Of a DNA stretch of 64,000 bases, positions 24,368 to 33,965 are shown in pieces. Position numbers and translations under genes: made by a program. Source of the stretch: Ustulina deusta. Its lineage: Eukaryota; Ascomycota; Sordariomycetes; Xylariales; Xylariaceae. Under the pieces are notes generated by a model. That model worked only from the letters and a program-made list of their open reading frames with translations, did not search any database and had not been told where the DNA came from. The stretch spans positions 1-64,000 of the forward strand of contig JAJNNX010000077.1 of NCBI GenBank assembly GCA_023159155.1, given 5' to 3'. Positions within the stretch are counted from its first letter, which is position 1, and each line of letters starts with the position of its first letter.

Positions 24368-25871
24368 ATGGCTTCAGGATTGGACCCTGAGACATTATCT
24401 CAGTACCTAAACTACCCAATTCAGGCGCCGCCTCCAGGGGTGACGCCTAATTTCGTCAATCCCGACTCGACTGCTTACCAGGTGTATATCACATCTGGTT
24501 TGTGTATTCCCCTCATGCTAGGCTTTGCAGCATCTAGGTTCGCGTCAAAATTCTTTACTAAATATCAAACATTCCTCACTGATGATAGTAAGTTACCCTG
24601 TGCTATTTCATCTGGCGCCCAAACTAATACTTTATATAATTATCTTCGTCACGGGATTGGTACGTAGATCAACATCATCGATGGTCACAGCATTCACTAA
24701 TGACTCTTAGGTGCTTTGCCTTGGCTTCATTTCTATGACTATAGCTTGTACGTCAACTGTTCAGCCGGACAGTCAACTTATCACAACGCATCGCTAAATT
24801 TCAATAGGTCTGTCTGGCAGTGTTTTCGGCAGGCATGCTTGGAATGTCCTTCTTGGTGGCTTCACCAAGTCGCAACTTGTAGTAGGTTAACCTTCTGTGG
24901 TCACGTATCTTGCGGCTAACAAGTAAGCTTGCCCTTCTCGTCGAGATACTTGCGCCTCAAGCACTCTGTTTCGTCAAAGTCTCCGTTTTGATCCTATATC
25001 TAAGGATCTTCAGCGTCATAAGATGGATACGCATCACATCCATCATTGCTATCATACTAGTCGTCGGATTTCATCTATCTGTTTCCATCTGTTTCGCAGT
25101 CATGTGCTCACCCTCAACAGGTGATTCACAACTGGACTTTCTGGCTGCCTTCATATCGGAGTCCTGTAATAAAACCCGTGTTCTTGTCGTGATTCAGGGT
25201 GTAGGCCCCGTTATCTCCGACCTTTTTCTTCTTATTCTTCCACTCCCAGCTGTTTGGAAGCTAAACATGCCGATCAAGCGGAAGCTCGCAGTGTCTTCCA
25301 TATTTCTAGTCGGTATTAGGTCAGTATGGCCACTAACCTTTCATGCTTGTCTTGAGGTCTTTACTGATCACAAACAGTGCTCTTATATCTAGTATTCTTA
25401 GCCTTTATTATCGGACGCTGTATTATGCGGCTGGTGAGGACAACATCCGACTCGTTGTCCCACTCTAGGCAACAGCGTACATATATTCACTCGCCGTAGT
25501 CCATCAGAGCTAACATGTTGTCTCTTAGTATGGCCGAAGAGGCAGCCGGAGTCATCGTTTGCTGTATGCCGGCGACAGCAGCATTATTCAGAAAGGTCAA
25601 AATACTAAGGCCTTCCTGGATATCATTTTCTCGGTAGGCTATCCGATCTCCGATCGTTCTATCCGGGAGTAGCTCCAATCTCAAAGAGAATCTAGAGCGC
25701 CATAAGTCGGATAATATTCGCAATCCGGTCTATTGCCACCCTGGCTCAAGGGACCGCCATACAGCTTGGGTAGATTCAGAACCTGAAACCCATTCTCTTC
25801 AACAGTGGGACGTTGGCAATACCAGCATTAGAAAACAGACGGATATTCAAGTTTTATGGCAGACTGAATGA
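24368..25871 (+). pseudogene. Fungal rhodopsin-like integral membrane protein gene with RIP-type lesions
   Basis: Six exons can be traced: 24368-24587, 24711-24747, 24808-24881, 24928-25319, 25378-25476 and 25529-25871. Introns are 123, 60, 46, 58 and 52 bp, with GT-AG ends and CTAAY-like branch sites. The product has the multi-span fungal rhodopsin-like (PTH11-related) layout: LTDD after the first helix; FGRHAWNV; a helix pair containing FVKVSVLILYLRIF; a Cys-rich loop; ISDLFLLILPLPAVWKLNM; FLVGISALISSILSLYYRT; AMAEEAAGVIVCCMPA; and a soluble tail ending RKQTDIQVLWQTE. Two in-frame TAG codons interrupt it (25466-25468 and 25635-25637). Exon 1 ends in phase 1 while exon 2 needs phase 0, so one base is gained or two lost there. 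The first TAG falls where Gln is likely. I infer a gene broken recently, since the family pattern is otherwise well preserved. Confidence 0.7.
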
Positions 25872-26446
25872 AAAGCAATGAAGAAACGGACTAAGGGAGA
25901 CTGATTTACTCGAGTGATAATATCTGCGCCGTTATTAGCAACGTTATTGAAGTTGAACTAGGGTGACGTGACTACTAAGTAGCAAAAAACAATTTGTCAG
26001 CGATTATAGCAGGGCTCAGCACACTGAATGTCTATGGAATCTGGATATCACATTGAATAGATAAAAGGACATAAAAGGAACTAATTATCATATTGAATCT
26101 CAATAAGCTAGCTCATCTGTCACCACAGACATGGATAATCTTTGCGTTTACATTACGCTACACGTGAGACCGCATTTGTGACAAAAAGGAGGTATAATAA
26201 ACGTCCTTTTCTGCTCAAGTACTTCATACGTAAAGCTGAAAGATCTCATGATTTACATGCATAGGAAGTCTGTGCCCTTCAACCCCCCCCCCCCACTTCC
26301 CTTTTTGTTCTCGGATTGTACGTAACCTGAGTTCCCCATCCGGTTTATTTGCAGCAAGAGGAATTTACGGCTCCGGAGAACCATACCGTGGCTTTCCTAC
26401 TTGAATTTAAATCGTTACCCACTAGCCTACGTCTTATCTGTCGTAC
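25872..26446. other. Intergenic between convergent genes
   Basis: This lies between the 3' ends of the rhodopsin-like gene (+) and the first P450 (-). It contains a 12-base C tract at 26283-26294. No coding frame is supported. Confidence 0.6.
26283..26294 (+). repeat. C12 homopolymer
   Basis: This is twelve consecutive C followed by ACTTCCC, a possible assembly-sensitive or slippage-prone site. Confidence 0.9.
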
Positions 26447-28130
26447 CTAGGACGGGTCTACTCCGCGTCTCTTGACAGTCAGTGTTGCCTCATGTGGCGG
26501 AATGACATTGTACTCAAGCCACATGTTTTCAGCCCGTCCCTCTAGAATCTTCACTTCAAATTTTAGAAACACATGGGCTAGCAGAATCTTTACGACATCA
26601 ACAGCGAAGAACCGGCCTGGGCAAGCGTGCTTCCCAACGCCCCAAGTCACAAACTGCTCGTCTATCTCTACTGCTGCTGCTGCTGAGCCGGGTCGTGTGC
26701 CTGTCTCCGTCCCTCCCTTCGTCTCATTCTGCCCGTTGAAGGAAGTTCGCGCGAATCTATCGTGCACGAACTCAAACGGGTTTGAATAAATGGCCTCATC
26801 GTGGTGCAACCCCCACCCGGAGACACATACAGTAATTCCCTGGGGCAGATGTTGCCCATTAGGGAGAATAGCTCCATTTGGATGGATGACTTTTCGACTC
26901 ATAGCTTTCGCTACAACGCCCCATAGACGTAAACTCTCGCGTAACGCACTATCCAGCTGGGGCATCTGATTCAGCCGTGCTCTATTACACAATTTGCCCC
27001 AGTGAGAACTATTAGCGAGACACTCTTCATAGAGACAAGACGCTGTAGACTGATTGGAGAAGACATCTAGAAGTAGATTACATGTCGTCATTGTCGATGT
27101 ATGGATTGCTGCAAAGTTTAGAGCCATAATTCGTCGGCTGAGAAAATCTGGAGTGCGCTCGGGAGAAGATGCAGGAAATTTATCACTGTTGGTGACAAGC
27201 CATGAGCTAAAAAGGCGCGGATGTGCACTTGCTTCCATACTCGTTAATTTCGAGAAAATAGGCATGAGATATTTCGAGCACCGCAAATAGGTGATCTGAA
27301 TCGGTATCGTAATGATAATACCGACAAAGTGCTTCAGCCAGTTGGGAAAGAGGCTCATGAGGAGGCCAAAAGCTGATACTTGGGTGACGTAACGGATGGA
27401 GTTTTCAATATAGTCATCATTGCGGCCTTTTACTATCAGCGTCTGCGTCTGGACTTTTTTGACTCACACCAGAGAACTTACAGAGCTCATTCCCAACAAA
27501 GACGCGGTTGGCTGCGCGTGCAACCACACGACGAATCGTATGATCAAGATTAACCTCGCGCCATGATTGTGAGTCGTTCCCCCAAACCATCTCTAGCGCT
27601 AGCCCGACTTCTTCCCAGATGGCAGCTTCAAGCTGGTCCAGATGAGCAGTGAGATCGCGTCGGACAACTGGCTCGTGCACAGGGTTTAACCCGATTTCGG
27701 GGCGAAGAAATGTTGTGGGAATATTCAAGGCATCCATCTGTGCCCATTTTGCACTTAGACTAGTTTCGGGCTGAGAGACAAGCCATGGTAACATGGACGG
27801 CGGCAACACAATGCTATCACCAAACAGCCCACGGAGATGGTAGATTTTGTTGTCCTTGAGTTGCTGGACACGGCGTACGAATTAGCCTTGTCCCTACTCA
27901 TCTTGCAATTGTTTTGATCTTCTTCTTCCACTACTAACCTTTGAATATACGTCATATAAGATCCTCTTCCCATGAATGAGGCTCTCCAATCGCGCTAAGA
28001 AGGGTAGTCTATACTGCCCGGCCTGTGGTAGGTTGGCCAATGATCTAGAGACCTTGAACCAGGACCAGAGGCATAAAGCGCACAACAGTGACAGTATCCC
28101 TTGCACAAGAGTCCACAGCTGCATCGTCAT
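26447..28130 (-). pseudogene. Cytochrome P450 with one in-frame stop
   Basis: Three exons can be traced on the minus strand: 28130-27939, 27893-27482 and 27426-26447. The introns are 45 and 55 bp (GTTAGT...TAG and GTAAGT...AAG), and the total of 1584 bp encodes 527 residues, the usual P450 length. Visible parts are an N-terminal membrane anchor (LVQGILSLLCALCLWSWF), the I-helix region FAAIHTSTMT, E365-x-x-R368 (ESLR), the DRFAR segment, and the heme loop WGVGKHACPGR with Cys470. The HTS form of the I helix resembles fungal kaurene-oxidase-like P450s, from family memory. One defect is seen: codon 68, at the start of exon 2, is TAA (27884-27882), between GQG and FVRRV, where CAA would fit. The start could also be the second Met at 28124. 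The gene is otherwise undamaged, so the stop is either a recent RIP-type mutation or a sign that my exon-2 boundary is wrong. Confidence 0.75.
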
Positions 28131-29236
28131 TTTCAGTGTAGCGAAACAGTTTGAGATGAGGGCTGAATGGCGGAGTGTTACGACGTCGTGCCAAAACAAC
28201 TAACTACGTGTCAGATTGCTGAGTTTTCTTTGTTATCGTTTCTTGTCTAGGCAGGTTATTTATAGCAAGGTAAAAGTTGTCTTGATCGTTTTACCGAAGA
28301 ACGTAACGCTCATTTCGCAGCCTGATTTCTATTTATCACATGTTCGTGTTCTGTGTGAGGAGACAGTGACATGCTGTGGTTAGATGCGAATTGATATGAA
28401 GCCCCCTATCTCTTTCACTTGGGTCCGTTGTTAGATGCCCATGTAAAGTGGCTGACGCTAAGGAAGCCGGCTATGGGGGAGTGTGGTACAGAATATTACC
28501 TACCTGTAAATAAAGAGGTACATGGTAGGTATCCGTGAGGTGCATGACCAAGTAGTAGGCAGGTACCCACAAATACCCGAGCGGGCAGGAAGGGGCAAGC
28601 TAGGTAGCCTGCTTGATGGGCCTTGAGATGCCTACATGCACGCACGTCCCCGTTTGTTTGCCTCGAGCCAGCGAGGCACTCCAACACTTCTCAGAACCGC
28701 TATTGGGCAGCTGTCTCCCTGCCTCCTCAGTGCCTCTCTGCCTCCCAGACGCAGGGGCTATTCGCATCTGAACAGCATACCATAGCGGCCGGAGGGGGGT
28801 CTACGAAATGTTACCTAGAAAACTAGTTACGTGACTCACATGTTACCTCTATTTTCGAAATCTGCAATAATACCAGCGTTAATTTTATTCCGTAATAATG
28901 TTTTTCTAAAAGATTTATTAAAAAAATAATGTTTATTTTTTTAAATTTATACCGTAGCTATTATTTCTAAAATTATTTTAAAATAGAAATATTCTGTTAG
29001 TTATTTTTTTAAGTAATTAATTCTTTTGAGTGTAACTGCATATTTTCTCTGGTAACAAAATATTTTACAAATTAGATGCAACTGGTATGCTCACCCAATT
29101 ACATGTTACAATACTAATGGGTAACATTTCGGGGCACCCCCTTTGTCCGCTATGGTACTCAACAGCCCAGCCCATCTTATTACCTACCTATTTTCCCAAT
29201 CCTTCTACCTTCCTCGCATTTTCTGTTGCCCTCATC
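28131..29236. promoter_or_regulatory. Divergent intergenic region between the two P450 genes
   Basis: This 1.1-kb region separates the two divergently oriented P450 genes and must hold both promoters. Its middle (28490-28640) is rich in TACCTACC/GGTAGGTA-like words. Its right third (28850-29080) is AT-rich. The right part carries a cluster of TGTTACC words and one TGACTCA. I see no gene in it: two antiparallel frames at 28496-28826 have no support. Confidence 0.6.
28809..29126. promoter_or_regulatory. Cluster of TGTTACC motifs plus a TGACTCA site
   Basis: TGTTACC occurs at 28809 and 28841 (+) and as GGTAACA at 29051 and 29120. A related TGTTACA at 29104 makes an inverted pair with the last one. 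TGACTCA, the classical AP-1/Gcn4-type (CPC-1) word, lies at 28832-28838 beside the second copy. Four exact 7-mers in about 320 bp, 110-430 bp upstream of the intact P450 start codon, are far more than chance would give. Their role as binding sites is inference. Confidence 0.5.
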
Positions 29237-30992
29237 ATGCCTTCTACCCCGAGCCATTCCAATCTACTTGTCTTTGTCGCCGGCGTTGTTACCATAACAT
29301 ACTTTCTCGCTCGTAAGATGTTTGGCCACGACAGTCGCGAGCCCCCGCTAGCTCCTCAATCAGTTCCCCTTATTGGGCACATGATTGGCATGTCGCGTAG
29401 CAAGTTCAATTACTATGTCGACCTCAGGTATGGACAGGCTATAGGGCACCTTGTGTCTTCTTTCGCTCGGTGAGCCCTAGGTACTAATCCCTTCCCAAGC
29501 AAGCAAGTTTCAGCTCCCATCTTCACTATGGCCCTCCCGGGCCAGAAGATGTACGTGGTAGCCAACCCGGACCTCGTTCAATTGGTGCAAAAGCAGCACA
29601 AGACACTTGCGTTTCCGCCCATTGAAGCCAAATTTGCATCTACTGTCTGTGGTGCTAGTCAAGAGGCGCAGTCTATACTAGCCAATAACGTCAACGGCGA
29701 CGACGGCGATTTTGGGTTATCGATGGAGTCATATGAGGCGATGCGGTCCGCCCTCAAGCCCGGCTCGGACCTCGATGCCATGAACCGATCTATGATCCAA
29801 GAAGTCGTGAAGCTGTTTGACCAGCTACAGCCCAATAAGGCAGAGTCAAAAACTCTGAGCATGTATGCCTGGTTGCGGGATGCCATTACGACGGCAACTA
29901 CGCGGTCCGTGTATGGTCCAATGAACCCATACGACGATCCCGAGATCGTGGATGCGTTTTGGTAAGTGGAGTGGCTGTCATTAATCCCTAATCCCTTTCG
30001 GCTCCATGCAGCCATGCACCCATGCAGAGCGGCGGGATCTAACCCATCTTGGGCTTAGGGAGTTCGAAAGCGGACTTATGTCGATCCTCATCGGCATCCT
30101 TCCTTCGCTAACCGCTCGAAAGCCCGTGGCAGCTCGAAACAAGGTTGCAAAAGCCTTCGAGAAATACTATCAAACAGGCGGTGTCAAGCATGCGTCAGCT
30201 TTGGCTAGGAAACGTTACCAAGCCGAGGTCGATAACAGCGTACCTTTGGAAGACATCGCCCGCTATGAAGTCGGGGGTTCAATCGCCGTCTTGGTGAATA
30301 CAGCCCCCGCGGCTTTTTGGACTCTGCTTCTACTCCACTCCCACCCAGGCCTCCTTGATGACGTTCGCCGAGAAGTTGATGCTTGTACTAAGACAGCAAC
30401 TGAGAATGGTAATACTATCAAAGCCCTTGATATCACTACCCTTAAGGAGAGCTGCCCCCTACTTCTCTCTTCCTACCAAGAAGTCCTTCGATACCGTGCT
30501 ATGGGTACATCCGTACGCGAAGTTATGGAAGACACCTACCTCGACCAATGGCTGCTGAAGAAGGGCGCCATGTTACAAATGCCCAGTCGTGTCATTCACC
30601 AAGATGGCAGCCTCTGGGGAGACGACGTGGATGAGTATAATCCGCGCCGATTCCTCCCCGAGCAAAAGAAGAACCGTCCACGAGACGTCTGCTTCCGCGC
30701 GTTCGGCGGGGGTAAAACTCTATGCCCTGGTCGTCACTTCGCCACTAATGAGATCCTGGCCGTTGTTGCTACTTTCGTCGCGAGATTTGATATGAAGCCT
30801 GTAGGGGGCGAATGGAAGCTTCCGACCACGACGAACACCAATGTTGCCGCCGTTGTCATGCAGCCAGACCATGACATCGATGTCGAGATCAAGCCACGAC
30901 AGGGTTTCGAGGATATTCAATGGGCTATCAGTCTGCGTCCTTCGGAGAACGTCTTTGCCCTCGTGACTGAAGACAAGGGCGAAAAGGTTTGA
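29237..30992 (+). CDS. Cytochrome P450 monooxygenase, CYP7/CYP8-like, apparently intact
   Basis: Three exons (29237-29427, 29500-29961, 30059-30992) with GT-AG introns of 72 and 97 bp give 528 codons with no defect. The product begins with a membrane anchor (LLVFVAGVVTITYFLA), then a Pro-containing hinge (PPLAPQSVPLIGH). Exon 2 begins SKQVSAPIFTMALPGQKMYV. The I helix reads GGSIAVLVNTAPAAFW and lacks the usual acid/alcohol pair, as in the CYP7/CYP8 (oxysterol 7-alpha-hydroxylase/prostacyclin synthase) group. E359-x-x-R362 (EVLR) and the heme loop FGGGKTLCPGR with Cys440 are present. The start is chosen at 29237 because it directly precedes the anchor, although the frame stays open upstream to 29087. 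The protein would sit on the ER membrane and oxidise a lipophilic substrate that cannot be named from sequence. It is the only multi-exon gene in the island without lesions. Confidence 0.88.
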
Positions 30993-32784
30993 AATTTCCG
31001 AGTTGAGGTTTGTTTTGGGACATCGACTCTTGGAACTGCTGTTATTGAAAAAATGCCTACGACTAATGAGGGTACACATCAGATGATAATATCCCTGATT
31101 TATTGCTCTCTTTATTCCCGTAACTCCATATATAATACATACCAAATACACCACATGACCTTCATACTAAGCGCATTGATAAAGCAAGCGCCGGCAATTT
31201 GCTTAAGAGCATAAAAGATCGATCTCGGCTTGTTATATGTAACAAGGGCATGTATTATGGGCTTGGAACTTAGTCATATTTAGCTAATAATTCTCTAGGG
31301 GTCTCAAGGTCCATGGTTCCCTCTCTCGAGTGTTCGGACCTGGGATTCTCATGGCCTATTTATGCCCGTTCGCCATTTAGGCTATTTGGAATACATTCTG
31401 TGACTCTGTCGACGCAAGGGACTGTTGGGTCTCCTTGCATATGCGCATAGTCCGTATGACCTCCAGTCCTTCCAATAAAGGCTTATCCGTTCCCCCGTGG
31501 GTCTGCATATTGTACCAACAGCATAGCTAGCGGCTTGGCATATCGATCCGTGTGACATTATATGAGAGATGCCGCCCCCCTTTTTAAAGAAAAAAAGAAA
31601 AAAAAGAAAGAATAGCTCATTTAATGTTTCGTCAATATGTAATCGAGGCAATCCCTATATTAATAGCCATTCCCTATAGTGCTTTGACTACAGTATATGT
31701 ATCTAGAACTGTAGGAATTGGATGGGCTAAGGATATTGGTAATTACTCACCAGCAGCAATTGATCCGCTATAGTCAGGCGAATACACTTTATCACGCTGC
31801 ATCTAGGCATTTTCAGGTCCTTTGCAGCTCGTTGTGAGCCTTCGGCGCGCCCAATATCCCGGGCTAATATTGTCGTAGCCCTCGACCTTATCTCCCGCCC
31901 AGTGCTAATCACCATGTGGCTTCTTCCACGGCGCTTCAACTTGAAGTTGCGCGTGCCGATACCCAAAGCGCAAGATTGCGCAGAAAATAGAATACATTAG
32001 ATACAAATTGTACTCTGATACCGAAGCCACTTCACCGTCCCATCGATACTTTGCAATAGGACTTACTAATACAGGAGCGTCGGAAGCCCCGAACCACACG
32101 ATCGGCGGATTAATATAGGAATGTATAATAGTCTTTCTGGAGCGGGAATCAGCACAAAAGGAACATCACCTATTAGTCACAGGATTTTGCAAAGCGGTAG
32201 AAGCTGTAGTTCATGCAACGCTTGCGCCGCTAGCACTGAAGGTGATCCAGATTCTGTATGTGAATACCTTGATATTACCTGTAGAGATGGGGGAGAAAGT
32301 ATCAGTGAGGTATAAAATGCAGGATGGCATTCGGTTAACAAGGGGGGAGGGGGGGGGGATACCACCAGCTTGTAGCTAGACTCCTATGATTTTGAAGGTA
32401 TATTCAATGGGAGAAGTAGCGCTTCAGTAGAAGACGGATGGTTCACATCAGATCGAGAGGTTGACCAAAACCAGGTTAATGTACACTCCAACTCTAATAA
32501 CCTATACTGAAAACTATATTACTGTCAGAATTGATGGTTAATTTGGATGGATTGATGCGGGCTAATATATCAGGGGGTGAGCAGGGACTGCTCAACCCCT
32601 GTGAACCCGCCACACTATTTACTAGTACACATCTCAGAGAGACAGCAAGACGCGCTCTCAAGAACAAGATACACACTTCTGAACCTCCAATTGACTGGCT
32701 CGCTTATTCTGACAATTAAGAGTCTCATACGCAGCTACAACCCTACCGAACCTCGGGACGGGATAAGTGACACCAGTTACAACG
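30993..32784. other. Intergenic 1.8 kb, no supported gene
   Basis: No frame shows a recognisable domain. Minus-strand frames at 31382-31651, 31727-31966 and 31905-32099, and + frames at 32121-32315 and 32531-32822, overlap each other and look like chance. There is a short A-rich tract at 31585-31612 and a G-rich tract at 32341-32360. The rightmost part could include the LTR or leader of the copia element whose gag starts at 32785, but I found no terminal repeats to prove it. Confidence 0.5.
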
Positions 32785-33480
32785 ATGACATCACTGATAA
32801 TAGCCAAAGCCGCGTTTACTAAAGCCGAAGATTACGACGATTGGAACCGCGACTTTATAGCCAAGGCGAGAGCCCTCGACCTATGGGAATTTATCGATCC
32901 TACCGGAAGAAACAATTGGCCCACGAAACCAATGAAACCAGACATAACAAAATACCCCAAGAAGAACACAGTCAAAACGCCTACCTCCTCAGCGGACCTT
33001 ACAACTGAAGGGAAGACCTCCTTTGGCGCCGACCTGAGCATATACGTATACGAAGACAAGGACTACAAGGAACATCGGAGGAAAGTCACAGAGTTAACGG
33101 CTTGGATGCAGGATACTATTGCCTCACATTACCGTTCAACTCTTCTAGATGCAGAGAAGGAGATTGATGAGTGGTATGATAGCATTCGCAAGATCGGATT
33201 GGCAACCCAGTCCAGTATCAAGCAAGAAGCTAGAAGCCAGTATAAGGCAATAGTATCCAGGCCCTTGCCAAAGGTTCCGAAGGATTTAGGAGCATGGGTT
33301 ACAAAGTGGGAATCAACAGTAGCGAAGGGAATCGAGAAAGGGCTTACGGAGCTCAAGGCCCCAGATAATCTCATGTCCGACCTCGAATTCACCCTCCAAG
33401 GCGTGATTCCAGACTGGACAACAAGCTTTCGAATGATAAACGACACAGCAATCGAAGCGGGGACACTAACCTATTATTAA
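32785..33480 (+). pseudogene. Ty1/copia-type gag fragment, truncated at the AT-block boundary
   Basis: The ORF (231 aa from this ATG; the frame extends a few codons upstream to 32767) matches the N-terminal gag of fungal copia elements. It has an early YDDWNRDFIAKARALDLW segment followed by EFIDP, then a Lys/Pro-rich stretch, and a helical region with WMQDTIASHY and EWYDSIRK, ending near DWTTSFRMI. Protease, integrase and reverse transcriptase are absent. The last codons (TYY and stop) come from the neighbouring AT-rich repeat: the copia sequence ends at about 33468, where similarity to 63785 onward begins. The fragment carries no RIP stops. It is either a truncated single copy that RIP ignored or a domesticated gag-like gene. 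Confidence 0.65.
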
Positions 33481-33700
33481 AAAAAAATTATAGTAAAACT
33501 GTTTAGTTTTTATAGCAAAATAATTAATATAGCTTATTAAATTTTTTTATATTTATATAAAAATAGAAATAATTAAATTATTTATAGTATTAAGCTATTT
33601 ATTTAGTTTGTATTTAATGATTTAAAATATTTAGTTATTAAATTTTTTAAAAGCTATTTATTAAAAAAGTAGCTTTTTTATAAAGTTTTTTATAATTTTT
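33469..33700 (+). repeat. Fragment of Ret-C, direct repeat of 63785-64000
   Basis: From TATTATTAAAAAAAAATTATAG onward, this stretch aligns base for base with 63785-64000, differing mostly by C/T and G/A changes, up to AAAAAAGTAGCTTTTTT. The 63.8-kb copy continues into the gag side of the minus-strand gypsy element Ret-C, so this is a detached piece of the same family. It forms the exact right edge of the gene island. Confidence 0.75.
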
Positions 33701-33704
33701 TTAG

Positions 33705-33786
33705 TGCTATATAGCTAATAAGCTGCACTAACGCTGTTTAAAAAAAGTAAAATTAGTTAATATATAAAAAGATTTTGCAAGAATAG
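33705..33786 (+). repeat. T249 array, left part, split by Ret-B
   Basis: GTGCTATATAGCTAATAAGCTGCACTAACGC resembles part of the T249 unit at 41704 onward. It is followed by TTAGTTAATATATAAAAAG and GATTTTGCAAG, which match the start and middle of the unit with a deletion between. The array resumes at 41445 on the other side of Ret-B. The last five bases, AATAG, are one half of the target-site duplication. Confidence 0.6.
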
Positions 33787-33965
33787 TGTCATGCCTAGCA
33801 TACTAGGACCGGTGCATACTCACTATATATATATACCATATCTACACCCACTTTAATAAAAAATCTTCTTTTTATAAACTTTAGTTTTATAAGCCAACCT
33901 TACCAAATATATAATTTATTCCTTTATATATTATACCTAACCTTATAAACTTTTTATTTATAATA
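33787..33965 (+). repeat. Ret-B 5' LTR
   Basis: This 179-bp copy starts TGTCATGCCTAGCATACTAGG and aligns without gaps with 41266-41444. It ends TATAATA, the mutated form of CATGACA. Most differences from the 3' LTR are transitions. Confidence 0.92.

Noticed and set aside
26472..27290. + strand ORFs inside the minus-strand P450
   Set aside because: They are shadows of the P450 exon 3, which has the ExxR and heme motifs on the other strand.
29659..30015. Minus-strand ORF over the intact P450
   Set aside because: It is an antisense shadow of exon 2.
31727..32099. Two overlapping minus-strand ORFs downstream of the P450
   Set aside because: I considered a helix-turn-helix or transposase fragment, but no motif is convincing and the frames overlap out of phase.
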